13,234 nt of DNA from Microcoleaceae cyanobacterium UBA9251 (GTDB lineage Bacteria > Cyanobacteriota > Cyanobacteriia > Cyanobacteriales > Microcoleaceae), in assembly GCA_003542015.1 (NCBI GenBank), contig DPLL01000453.1:1-13234 (forward strand). The letters are read 5' to 3'. The notes beneath the pieces were generated by a model. It ran no database searches, had not been told where the DNA came from, and saw only the letters and a program-made list of their open reading frames with translations. The stretch's first letter is position 1. Every line of letters starts with the position of its first letter. Below are positions 7,282 to 13,234 of this stretch, piece after piece. Position numbers and translations under genes: made by a program.

Positions 7282-7307
7282 TCATTAGTCATTAGTCATT
7301 AGTCCTA
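7264..7307. repeat. STRR array overlapping the 3' end of rnc
   Basis: Units of TTAGTCA/GTAGTCA type start inside the rnc reading frame at about 7264 and continue past its stop codon (7279-7281) to about 7307. The 24-nt segment 7266-7289 is repeated exactly at 7373-7396 on the other side of the palindromic element. Confidence 0.9.
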
Positions 7308-7308
7308 G

Positions 7309-7364
7309 GGTGCGTCGCCACTATTAAATCCCTAAAAAAATCGACAATCTCACAGCGACGCACC
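7309..7364. mobile_element. Small MITE-like palindromic element inserted between STRR arrays
   Basis: GGTGCGTCGC (7309-7318) and GCGACGCACC (7355-7364) are perfect 10-bp terminal inverted repeats around a 36-nt AT-rich interior. The element has no coding capacity and sits inside STRR sequence, with a 24-nt direct repeat on each side (7266-7289 and 7373-7396). That structure suits a very short non-autonomous element or dispersed palindromic repeat. No clear target-site duplication is seen at the exact ends, and the long loop without a T-run makes it a poor intrinsic terminator. The mobile nature is inferred, not shown. Confidence 0.45.
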
Positions 7365-7372
7365 AAACCAAG

Positions 7373-7437
7373 AGTCAGTAGTCAGTAGTCATTAGTTATT
7401 AGTTATTAGTCATTAGTCATTAGTTATTAGTTATTAG
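7373..7437. repeat. STRR array directly upstream of the oxidoreductase start
   Basis: GTAGTCA, ATTAGTC and ATTAGTT units follow in near-perfect heptamer phase and end 6 nt before the ATG at 7444. The TAG at 7435-7437 within the last unit is in frame and blocks any longer N-terminus. No Shine-Dalgarno sequence is present. Confidence 0.92.
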
Positions 7438-7443
7438 CAATCA

Positions 7444-8532
7444 ATGAAAATTGGCATAGCTGTATTGGGTGCTGGCCGCTGGGGAGTCAACCTAATTCGC
7501 AACTTTCTCGAACATCCCCACAGCGAAGTTTTAGCGATCGTAGATCCGAACCCAGATTCATTGGTTTCTGTGCAAAAACAGTTTAATCTCAATGAAAATG
7601 TAATTTTAGCTGGTGATTGGTCGCAAGTGCAAGAATTGCCAGGATTAGAAGCCGTTGCGATCGCCACCCCAGCCTCCACTCACTACACTCTCGCACGAGC
7701 CGCCCTCCAAGGGGGCTACCACGTCTTAGTAGAAAAACCTCTCGCCCTCAACTTGTCTGAAGCAATAGAACTTTGTCAGTTAGCCGAAAAACAGCAGCGG
7801 CAACTTTTCGTCGATCACACTTATTTATTCCATCCAGCAGTCGAGCGAGGCCAAACAATTATTCAACAACATACACTCGGAAAATTGCGCTACGGTTACG
7901 CCCAGCGCACCCATCTCGAACCCGTGCGGCACGACGTTGATGCCCTGTGGGACTTAGCTATCCACGACATCGCCATTTTCAATACTTGGCTGCAACAAAC
8001 ACCTATTCAAGTAAGTGCGATCGGCACTGTATTTCAGAAGTCAGAAGGAATACAAAATCAATTTTACCCTTCATTTTTAACTGTGAATCCTTTAGAAGGA
8101 CTAGCAGATTTGGTTTGGGTAACACTCACCTATCCCGACGGATTTCAAGCATTTATTCACCTGTGCTGGCTCAATCCCGACAAACAGCGACGCTTAACAG
8201 TTATTGGCAGTTTGGGAACCTTGATTTTTGATGAAATGTCGCCAGAAGCGCCCCTAATTTTACAGCGAGGCAATTCAGATGGCGGGGGCGACGAAAACAG
8301 TTTTATCCCTGATCAAACTTCCCAGCAAACTCTAATCAAAAGTCGCGAAGTATTGAGTTTAGAACCAGTAGAACCGCTGCGTCAAGTGTGCGATCGCTTC
8401 CTCAACTGCGTCCAAACAAATACCCCCTGCCCGACCTCTTCCGGCTCGGCCTCCGTCCAATTAATCCGTATTCTCAGCGCTTTGAGCAAATCCCTCCAAC
8501 AAGGCGGACAACCCTTAACAATTAGCCCCTAA
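7444..8532 (+). CDS. Gfo/Idh/MocA-family NAD(P)-dependent oxidoreductase, 362 aa
   Basis: Members of this family oxidise or reduce sugars, inositols and related hydroxy compounds with NAD(P). The N-terminal Rossmann fold opens with the dinucleotide motif GAGRWG (9-14), followed by a beta-strand ending in VDPN (33-36) that contacts the adenosine ribose. The family hallmark Glu-Lys-Pro is at 97-99 (in HVLVEKPLA), with Lys98 the expected catalytic or cofactor-positioning residue. A DLAIHDI segment around 170-176 supplies His174, which aligns with the usual active-site His region. The C-terminal half (about 128-340) is the alpha/beta substrate domain. Length is typical. Substrate cannot be deduced: no sugar-biosynthesis neighbours are present. 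The start is bounded by a TAG at 7435-7437. It converges on the minus-strand Cache kinase with a 12-bp gap and no visible terminator. Confidence 0.9.
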   Translation: MKIGIAVLGAGRWGVNLIRNFLEHPHSEVLAIVDPNPDSLVSVQKQFNLNENVILAGDWSQVQELPGLEAVAIATPASTHYTLARAALQGGYHVLVEKPLALNLSEAIELCQLAEKQQRQLFVDHTYLFHPAVERGQTIIQQHTLGKLRYGYAQRTHLEPVRHDVDALWDLAIHDIAIFNTWLQQTPIQVSAIGTVFQKSEGIQNQFYPSFLTVNPLEGLADLVWVTLTYPDGFQAFIHLCWLNPDKQRRLTVIGSLGTLIFDEMSPEAPLILQRGNSDGGGDENSFIPDQTSQQTLIKSREVLSLEPVEPLRQVCDRFLNCVQTNTPCPTSSGSASVQLIRILSALSKSLQQGGQPLTISP

Positions 8533-8544
8533 TTCACTGATCAC

Positions 8545-10641
8545 TCATAACTTTTCAACCCTTCGACTACGCTCAGGGCACCGCATGGCATTTTCCATTA
8601 GCAAATCCTGGCGATCAACAGAAGAATGCGACTGCTGTTCAACAGGCAAAGAAATTACCACAGTAGCACCTTGATTGATACCCGTACTGTGCAGCGTAAT
8701 GCTCCCTTTCATAGATTCCATGATCTTCCGAGAGATAGCCAAGCCCAAGCCGTTGCCGCCAAATTTGCGAGTCGTAGAGCCGTCAGCCATCACAAAAGGT
8801 TGAAACAATTTCTGCATTTGCTCAGGATCGATACCAATTCCAGTATCTTTAACAGTCACCACCACCCATTCGCTTTCACCGCAGCCGCTTGTCGTACTTT
8901 CTGGTACATTCCCGTTGACAACATCAGGACTTTTGATTTTCCTAGATTCAAGATTCATAGATATACTAATGCTGCCGGACTCCGTAAACTTAACCGCATT
9001 GCTCAACACATTCAAAAACACCTGCTTGAGCTTCTCCGGGTCTGCATAAACAGTAATTGGATCGCGAAGGGCTGGCAAACTCAAATTCAAACCTTTTTCC
9101 TTGATCGGAACTGCCTGCAAATCAACCGCTTCCTCAAGCACCTCGGTCAGATCAATTACTTCCAAAATTACTGAGAACGAGCCTGATTCAATTTTAGCAA
9201 TATCCAAAATATCATTAATGATATTGAGCAATAGCATTGCCGAGTCGTGAGCCTGTTGCAAAAAGTCCATCTCCTCATCTCGGTCATCGCAGTAGCCGTC
9301 CCGCACCAATTGCAGAAAACTAATCATGCCATTCAGCGGAGTTCTCAACTCGTGAGAAATATTCCGCAAAAACTCATTTTTCAACTGATTAGCAACTTGG
9401 GCTTCCTTCGTGGCCACCTCCAATTCTCCAGCCCACGAACTGAGCCGCAGCACCATGCTATTTAGGGCCTCTGCTAATTGATTGAATTCCTTAATTTGCA
9501 AATTTTGTGGCAATCCCTGTGGCGCTTCTGTATCGACTTTCAGTGCGTAGTCTCTCAGGGTTTCTAAAGGACGGGCTAAATCGCGAGACAAATATAAAGT
9601 CGCGATGATACTAGCAGCAACCAAACCCACAATCAGATTAAATAAAACCTGCTGAATTTCTTCGAGACCTGACAGAGCATAATCCAAACGAGAGACAGCT
9701 AAAATAATCCACTTGCTGTTCTCTTTTTGAGTTAAAGGACTGGGGATAGCAGCGTACCCAGCGAGCAACTCCACACCATTTCTTTCAAAAGAAAACAGGT
9801 GCAGAAAAGCCGCCTGTCCTCCGGCGATCGCCCTTTTGACGATACTCTTCAAGCGATCGGCATCCGCCTCGGCGTCGATATTGCGACCTACTCTGTCAAT
9901 ATTTGGGTGTGCCAAAATCGTTCCATCTTGGTCGATCGCCACCGTATAGCCAGCCAGAGACCCCTTCGGAGCACTGGTTTGCACCGGCAGTGCCGACTGC
10001 AAACTCAAAGCATAAGTCAATTGCCGACCATTGCCTTGACGAATGTAAACAGGAGCGCTCAACACCAAACTAACCGGGCTTTCCTTGCCCTCTTGGCCCT
10101 TTTTACTCCCATCTGAAAACTTCGCTGCTGGGGAAACGGGATTCTTGTCGTTTAGTTTCCCCTGCTGCATATTTGGCCACGACAGACTGATGTAAACGCT
10201 CTTGTCGTCCAGTAGCGCCTGCTGCTGTTGCTGCGGCCAAAAATTAGCAGGTGGCGACTGCGAGTGAATCTGTTGAGGGCCACAAGTGCTGGCTATCACT
10301 TGATTTGTCTGCAAATGCGTCAATTGCAAGCAATCAACCGGCGCCGGCAACCGCTGCCCTAGCTGCGAGATCAACTTTTGATAATCCTTCGGCTCTACAG
10401 ACTGTAAGAGCGAGTTTTCTGAAGCGCCGATCAGATTCGACTTCAGCGATTTCGCCCACTGTTCAATAGTTTCTGCTTTTCTGACGGCACTTTCTGTCAA
10501 GTTTTGACGTGCTGTTTCCAGAAGCATGGAGCGTGCCTTGCGATAGGTAACATACTCCCCCACCAGTAGAACAGGTACGCTGAGCAACAAAATCCGCGAC
10601 AGTAAAATACGGCGAAAGGAGGATTGACCTAACTTAACCAT
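8545..10641 (-). CDS. Membrane-bound Cache-HAMP sensor histidine kinase, 698 aa
   Basis: This is a transmembrane sensor kinase. TM1 is at about 11-30. The extracytoplasmic sensor (about 32-325) is Cache-like, with the segment DQDGTILAHPN at 237-247 and a closing WIILAVSRLDYAL, and a polar linker at about 165-190. TM2 (about 331-351) is followed by HAMP (about 352-405). The dimerisation domain has the H-box SHELRTPLNG with His430. The ATPase domain has the N-box with Asn548 (FLNVLSNAVKFT), G1 DTGIGI (599-604), F-box LFQPF (612-616) and G2 GGNGLGLAI (628-636). Asn replaces the more usual Thr in the last motif. It is an orphan: no response regulator is adjacent. Cache sensors bind small extracellular molecules, but the ligand here is unknown. 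The last 13 or so residues, with CPERSRRVE, lie beyond the domain and come from a dispersed repeat. ATG 10641 has no clear ribosome site; the membrane helix position supports it. Confidence 0.93.
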   Translation of the reverse strand: MVKLGQSSFRRILLSRILLLSVPVLLVGEYVTYRKARSMLLETARQNLTESAVRKAETIEQWAKSLKSNLIGASENSLLQSVEPKDYQKLISQLGQRLPAPVDCLQLTHLQTNQVIASTCGPQQIHSQSPPANFWPQQQQQALLDDKSVYISLSWPNMQQGKLNDKNPVSPAAKFSDGSKKGQEGKESPVSLVLSAPVYIRQGNGRQLTYALSLQSALPVQTSAPKGSLAGYTVAIDQDGTILAHPNIDRVGRNIDAEADADRLKSIVKRAIAGGQAAFLHLFSFERNGVELLAGYAAIPSPLTQKENSKWIILAVSRLDYALSGLEEIQQVLFNLIVGLVAASIIATLYLSRDLARPLETLRDYALKVDTEAPQGLPQNLQIKEFNQLAEALNSMVLRLSSWAGELEVATKEAQVANQLKNEFLRNISHELRTPLNGMISFLQLVRDGYCDDRDEEMDFLQQAHDSAMLLLNIINDILDIAKIESGSFSVILEVIDLTEVLEEAVDLQAVPIKEKGLNLSLPALRDPITVYADPEKLKQVFLNVLSNAVKFTESGSISISMNLESRKIKSPDVVNGNVPESTTSGCGESEWVVVTVKDTGIGIDPEQMQKLFQPFVMADGSTTRKFGGNGLGLAISRKIMESMKGSITLHSTGINQGATVVISLPVEQQSHSSVDRQDLLMENAMRCPERSRRVEKL
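8556..8584. repeat. Dispersed repeat encoding the kinase C-terminal CPERSRRVE tail
   Basis: The plus-strand sequence CCCTTCGACTACGCTCAGGG (8559-8578), with flanking CAA and CACCGC, matches a short repeat I recall as widely dispersed in cyanobacterial and some other bacterial genomes. Read on the minus strand in this frame it gives Arg-Cys-Pro-Glu-Arg-Ser-Arg-Arg-Val-Glu, a tail seen on otherwise unrelated proteins. The identification rests on memory of the repeat, not on multiple copies within this window. Confidence 0.6.
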
Positions 10642-11324
10642 AGGACATATCTAAATTAAGGTGTAGCACCCAACAGCGACCATAGTGAAACAAACCAGAC
10701 TGACTAGCGCATCTGTTGAGGGTACTTTGCTGACCGAACAAGACAGTTGCTGAACAACAGTTAAACACAATTATAGAAGCCACTGTCCTCCTTCTCGATG
10801 CTCAGTATCTTCACTTACAGATGCTTAGCAATTTATTTTGCCAATCCCTGTGATTTCGGTCACACTTCAGCTCCTGATCCAACGCATAGCTCAGGACTCG
10901 CACCCGATCGCGCCCCGAAGGCAAAATCAAGATTGGTGCAAATAGCCTGACCTCGACACACAGCAGTGGGTGGAAGGTAGAATTTTCTGCATACACTAGC
11001 AATACACTAGGAGCCGAGCTTAAGAGCCTGAATGTTCTTTCGGAGGCTAGTGAAGGGAGATCAGAAAAATTCCGATCGGCATTTTTCCTGCCAAATACCT
11101 TGGAGAGAAGCCGGTTTGAGACATCAGATTCTATATTCTGCACCCTGTGAAAAATTTCTGTCCACATCCGACTGATTCAGTGACAACCATTCACCAGTTA
11201 AACCAGGAGACTGCTGAGTCGTCGCTCGACTCTGACAACCCTACTGCGGTGAACCTTGAACCTCACCCGCACACCCACTCTCCGTTAATTTACGCGATCG
11301 GCAATAGTCTCTCTACCTCAATCA
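10642..11324. other. 683-bp region between divergent genes with no convincing gene
   Basis: This stretch separates the minus-strand Cache kinase from the plus-strand methyltransferase and should hold both promoters. A minus-strand frame of 118 codons (10811-11167) has no recognisable domain and I do not call it. A GTG-started plus-strand frame (11147-11341) is listed separately as doubtful. The octamer TACACTAG is directly repeated at 10992-10999 and 11003-11010. No STRR array, tRNA or known riboswitch is recognised. Long 5' leaders or an unannotated RNA are possible but not shown. Confidence 0.5.
10770..10775 (-). promoter_or_regulatory. Candidate -10 element for the Cache kinase
   Basis: On the minus strand this reads TATAAT, a perfect -10 consensus, about 130 bp upstream of the kinase start codon. 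No good -35 hexamer is found 16-18 bp further upstream, so it is a weak candidate and would leave a leader of roughly 120 nt. Confidence 0.3.
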
Positions 11325-11341
11325 ATGAAAAAAAACTCTAG
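11147..11341 (+). CDS. Doubtful small ORF (64 aa) overlapping the methyltransferase start
   Basis: This is a GTG-started frame with no recognisable domain, rich in Ser, Thr, Asn, His and Pro and without a signal peptide or membrane helix. It ends 17 nt inside the methyltransferase gene, just after an eight-A run (11328-11335) at that gene's first codons. The methyltransferase lies in the +1 frame relative to it, so loss of one A would join the two. It could be a translated leader, the remnant of an N-terminal extension, or simply non-coding. The methyltransferase looks complete without it, so I favour non-coding. Confidence 0.2.
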   Translation: MKNFCPHPTDSVTTIHQLNQETAESSLDSDNPTAVNLEPHPHTHSPLIYAIGNSLSTSINEKKL

Positions 11342-11969
11342 CGACTATACTTACTATTACACAAATAACCGTCCCAGATATCATCACGCTTATTTGCTAT
11401 CCCCCCTGTTGGAAATGCTGGTCAAACTGGAAGCCACCAGCCAGAGAAAACTCCGAGTTTTAGATCTAGGCTGCGGCAATGGTAGCCTCAGTCACGTCAT
11501 CGCAGAGCACGGCTGTGAAGTTGTCGGCGTGGACACTTCTGCACCCGGAATTACCATCTCCCGTCAAAGTTTCCCAGAGTGTCAATTTATCGAAGCCGAT
11601 ATTTACGAACTACCCGACATTGATCTGCTGCATTCATTCGATGTTGTCCTAGCAATTGAAGTAATCGAACACTTACTTTATCCAAAAGAACTAGCAAAAA
11701 CTGCCCAAAAATGTCTCAAGCCCGGAGGTAGGCTAATTATTTCCACCCCGTATCACGGCTATTTAAAAAACCTTGCCTTGGCTATTACTGGAAAAATGGA
11801 CAAACATTTTACCGTGCTTTGGGATAACGGTCACATCAAATTTTTTTCAGTAGAGACACTGACCAAATTATTAACACATGAAGGATACACCGACATTGAG
11901 TTTAGATTTGCTGGCCGGTTGCCATACCTTTGGAAATCAATGTTATGCTCTAGTAAGTTTTCAGAATAA
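11325..11969 (+). CDS. Class I SAM-dependent methyltransferase, 214 aa
   Basis: This is a small soluble methyltransferase of the UbiG-like (Methyltransf_11/23) type. The SAM-binding motif I is VLDLGCGNG (45-53), and the acidic residue ending strand 2 is Asp70 in VVGVD. Motif IV contains the EVIEHL segment (112-117) and is followed by LKPGGRLIISTP (131-142), the usual post-motif strand. The segment HIKFFSVETLTKLLTHEGY (about 170-188) is typical of the C-terminal part of these enzymes, and GRLPYLWKSM near the end suggests the full domain is present. The acceptor substrate cannot be named; lipid, quinone or sugar substrates are all possible. ATG 11325 is followed by an eight-A run, has no ribosome site before it, and overlaps the end of a doubtful small ORF. 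It appears monocistronic. Confidence 0.87.
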   Translation: MKKNSSDYTYYYTNNRPRYHHAYLLSPLLEMLVKLEATSQRKLRVLDLGCGNGSLSHVIAEHGCEVVGVDTSAPGITISRQSFPECQFIEADIYELPDIDLLHSFDVVLAIEVIEHLLYPKELAKTAQKCLKPGGRLIISTPYHGYLKNLALAITGKMDKHFTVLWDNGHIKFFSVETLTKLLTHEGYTDIEFRFAGRLPYLWKSMLCSSKFSE

Positions 11970-11986
11970 TAGTTAAAGTGACTCAA

Positions 11987-12076
11987 GTTGCTAGTTATTG
12001 ATTCTTGTGATTGGGGATTGTTATTTGTCATTAGTAAATCGAGTTGCTCTGCTCATTCCGGCCTGTAACTAGCAAC
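11987..12076. repeat. 11-bp inverted repeat between the methyltransferase and photolyase genes
   Basis: GTTGCTAGTTA (11987-11997) is the exact reverse complement of TAACTAGCAAC (12066-12076), with 68 nt between. There is no T-run, so it is not a standard terminator. It contains one isolated CATTAGT unit near 12028-12034. It ends about 30 nt before the photolyase ribosome site. A further small palindrome, TGGGT (12078-12082) with ACCCA (12096-12100), sits between. Role unknown; an operator is possible. Confidence 0.6.
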
Positions 12077-12105
12077 GTGGGTTAAAATCGAACAGACCCA
12101 AGAAA

Positions 12106-12110
12106 AAGGA
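12106..12110 (+). promoter_or_regulatory. Ribosome binding site of the photolyase gene
   Basis: AAGGA lies 11 nt before ATG 12122. It is the only clear, well-placed Shine-Dalgarno sequence among the genes of this window and supports that start. Confidence 0.65.
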
Positions 12111-12121
12111 ACAAAAATAAG

Positions 12122-13234
12122 ATGAGTGTTGGCGTTTGGATCTTAGGCGATCAACTTGGGCTGAACCAAGCTGCTCTCGGCACACTTGACGATCGAGTTT
12201 CCCAGCCTGTCATCTTAATTGAATCTTTGCAGCAGGTTCGAGAACGTCCCTATCATCAACAGAAATTAGTATTAATTTGGTCGGCGATGCGGCATTTTGC
12301 GGCAGAATTACGCGACAGTGGCTATCAAGTTACTTACGCAAAATCTGAAGACTTTGAAACTCCTCTGAAAGTTTGGATTCAAGCTCATAATATCACTGAG
12401 TTGCGGGTGATGAACCCCAACAATCGCCCTTTTTTACAACTCATCCAAAACTTGCAACTTCCCTGCAAACTTACCTTAATTGCCAACAACCAATTCCTCT
12501 GTCGTGAAACAGAATTTAAAGAGTGGGCATCAAGCCGGAAACGCCTGTTAATGGAAGATTTTTATCGAGTCAGTCGCCAGCGATTCCAAGTTTTGATGAA
12601 GGGAAATAAACCTGTCGGCGGTAAGTGGAATTTTGACAAGGAAAATCGCCAGCCACCAAAAGGTAAGCTGAATACACCGCCAGCTATTTGGTTTGAACCG
12701 GATGGGATAACTCAAGAAGCGATCGCAGAAGTTAAGTCTCTGTCTTTCCCAACTTACGGAGATGTTGAACCTTTCCGCTGGGGGGTGACGCGACAGCAAG
12801 CATTGCAAGTATTAAATAATTTCATCGCCCAGCGTCTCCCCACCTTTGGCCCTTATCAAGATGCGATGGTAACGGGGGAAGAAACTATGTGGCATTCGCT
12901 AATTTCTCCTTATCTGAATATTGGGTTGCTGCATCCTTTAGAAGTTATTCAAGCGGCAGAAATAGCCGGCGGCGAGCATGACTTAGATTTAAACAGCGTC
13001 GAAGGTTTTATCCGCCAAATTCTCGGCTGGCGAGAATACATTCGTGGCGTTTATTTTTATGTAGATGCTGATTATTTTCAGAAGAATTGGTTTAACCACA
13101 CTCGGCCGCTGCCGGAGTTTTTTTGGGATGCTAGCAAAACTGATTTGAACTGTTTGCACCAAGTTTTAACTCAAGTCGAAAGCAGCGGTTACGCGCATCA
13201 CATCCAGCGATTGTTGACACTCTCAGGGCTAAAG
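12122..13234 (+). CDS. Photolyase/cryptochrome of the Fe-S bacterial (PhrB/CryB) type, 3' truncated by window edge
   Basis: This is a flavoprotein of the deoxyribodipyrimidine photolyase-related family (DPRP, PF04244). Characterised members repair (6-4) photoproducts in blue light (PhrB) or act as cryptochromes. The frame is open from ATG 12122 to the window end, exactly 371 codons with no stop. The N-terminus GVWILGDQL (4-12) and the LIWSAMRHFAAELR stretch match the antenna-binding Rossmann domain. The helical FAD domain is marked by MWHSLISPYLNIGLL (from 256) and IRQILGWREYIRGVY (from 297). Cys344, in NCLHQV, aligns in context with the first of four Cys ligands of the 4Fe-4S cluster known from this family. 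The other three, and roughly 130-140 residues, should lie beyond the edge. A good AAGGA precedes the start. Repair enzyme versus photoreceptor cannot be decided from this part. It fits a light-exposed phototroph. Confidence 0.92.
   Translation, partial: MSVGVWILGDQLGLNQAALGTLDDRVSQPVILIESLQQVRERPYHQQKLVLIWSAMRHFAAELRDSGYQVTYAKSEDFETPLKVWIQAHNITELRVMNPNNRPFLQLIQNLQLPCKLTLIANNQFLCRETEFKEWASSRKRLLMEDFYRVSRQRFQVLMKGNKPVGGKWNFDKENRQPPKGKLNTPPAIWFEPDGITQEAIAEVKSLSFPTYGDVEPFRWGVTRQQALQVLNNFIAQRLPTFGPYQDAMVTGEETMWHSLISPYLNIGLLHPLEVIQAAEIAGGEHDLDLNSVEGFIRQILGWREYIRGVYFYVDADYFQKNWFNHTRPLPEFFWDASKTDLNCLHQVLTQVESSGYAHHIQRLLTLSGLK

Noticed and set aside
7309..7364. Intrinsic terminator after rnc
   Set aside because: The stem is good, but the 36-nt loop and the lack of a T-run after it do not fit a rho-independent terminator.
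7947..8231. Plus-strand 94-codon frame within the oxidoreductase
   Set aside because: It overlaps a clear Gfo/Idh/MocA gene in another frame and has no independent support.
8626..9174. Plus-strand 182-codon frame opposite the Cache kinase
   Set aside because: It is antisense to a clear kinase ATPase domain and encodes no known motif; a shadow of the real gene.
10811..11167. Minus-strand 118-codon frame in the divergent region
   Set aside because: No recognisable motif or ribosome site and mixed composition. It could be real but nothing supports it beyond length; left as part of the non-coding description.
1..13234. Defence, prophage or mobile gene cluster
   Set aside because: No transposase, integrase, phage, toxin-antitoxin or restriction gene is visible; all confident genes are housekeeping, transport, signalling or repair functions.

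Overview
The window looks like part of a filamentous, Oscillatoria/Microcoleus-type cyanobacterial chromosome. The evidence is as follows. At least nine HIP1 octamers (GCGATCGC, at 2269, 3350, 4450, 5317, 6827, 7657, 8390, 9826 and 12719) occur where about 0.2 would be expected by chance. Heptanucleotide STRR-type tandem repeats fill much of the intergenic space. The RNase P RNA is of cyanobacterial type, and a very large multi-PAS histidine kinase is present. The genus assignment is an inference; the cyanobacterial assignment is firm.

Layout. Bases 1-32 are the last codons of a GroEL chaperonin with its Gly-Gly-Met tail. A mixed STRR block (about 30-214) and a quiet spacer follow. At 436-4671 (+) is a 1411-residue cytoplasmic histidine kinase with about seven PAS domains and one GAF domain. 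A pure TTAGTCA-type array overlaps its stop codon. At 4797-5975 (+) is a CorA-family Mg2+/Co2+ channel. Its 3' end runs straight into the promoter and 5' end of rnpB (about 6000-6442), whose P12 helix is built from STRR heptamers. Next are rnc (RNase III, 6568-7281) and a Gfo/Idh/MocA oxidoreductase (7444-8532). They are separated by STRR arrays that flank a small palindromic, MITE-like element.

On the minus strand, convergent with the oxidoreductase (12 bp gap), is a membrane-bound Cache-HAMP histidine kinase (8545-10641). Its last residues come from a dispersed repeat. A 683-bp stretch with only doubtful ORFs separates it from a SAM-dependent methyltransferase (11325-11969, +). The window ends inside a gene for a photolyase/cryptochrome of the Fe-S bacterial type (12122 to the edge, +).

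How the genes fit together. This is ordinary chromosomal housekeeping and signalling rather than a cassette. Two kinases lack adjacent response regulators, two RNA-processing genes (rnpB, rnc) are adjacent, and there are several unrelated monocistronic genes. I see no defence system, prophage, transposase or CRISPR array. The most notable theme is the intimacy of the repeats with the genes. STRR units supply or overlap the stop codons of groEL, the PAS kinase and rnc, the start codon of rnc, the region just upstream of the oxidoreductase start, and one helix of a catalytic RNA. A second dispersed repeat encodes the C-terminus of the other kinase.
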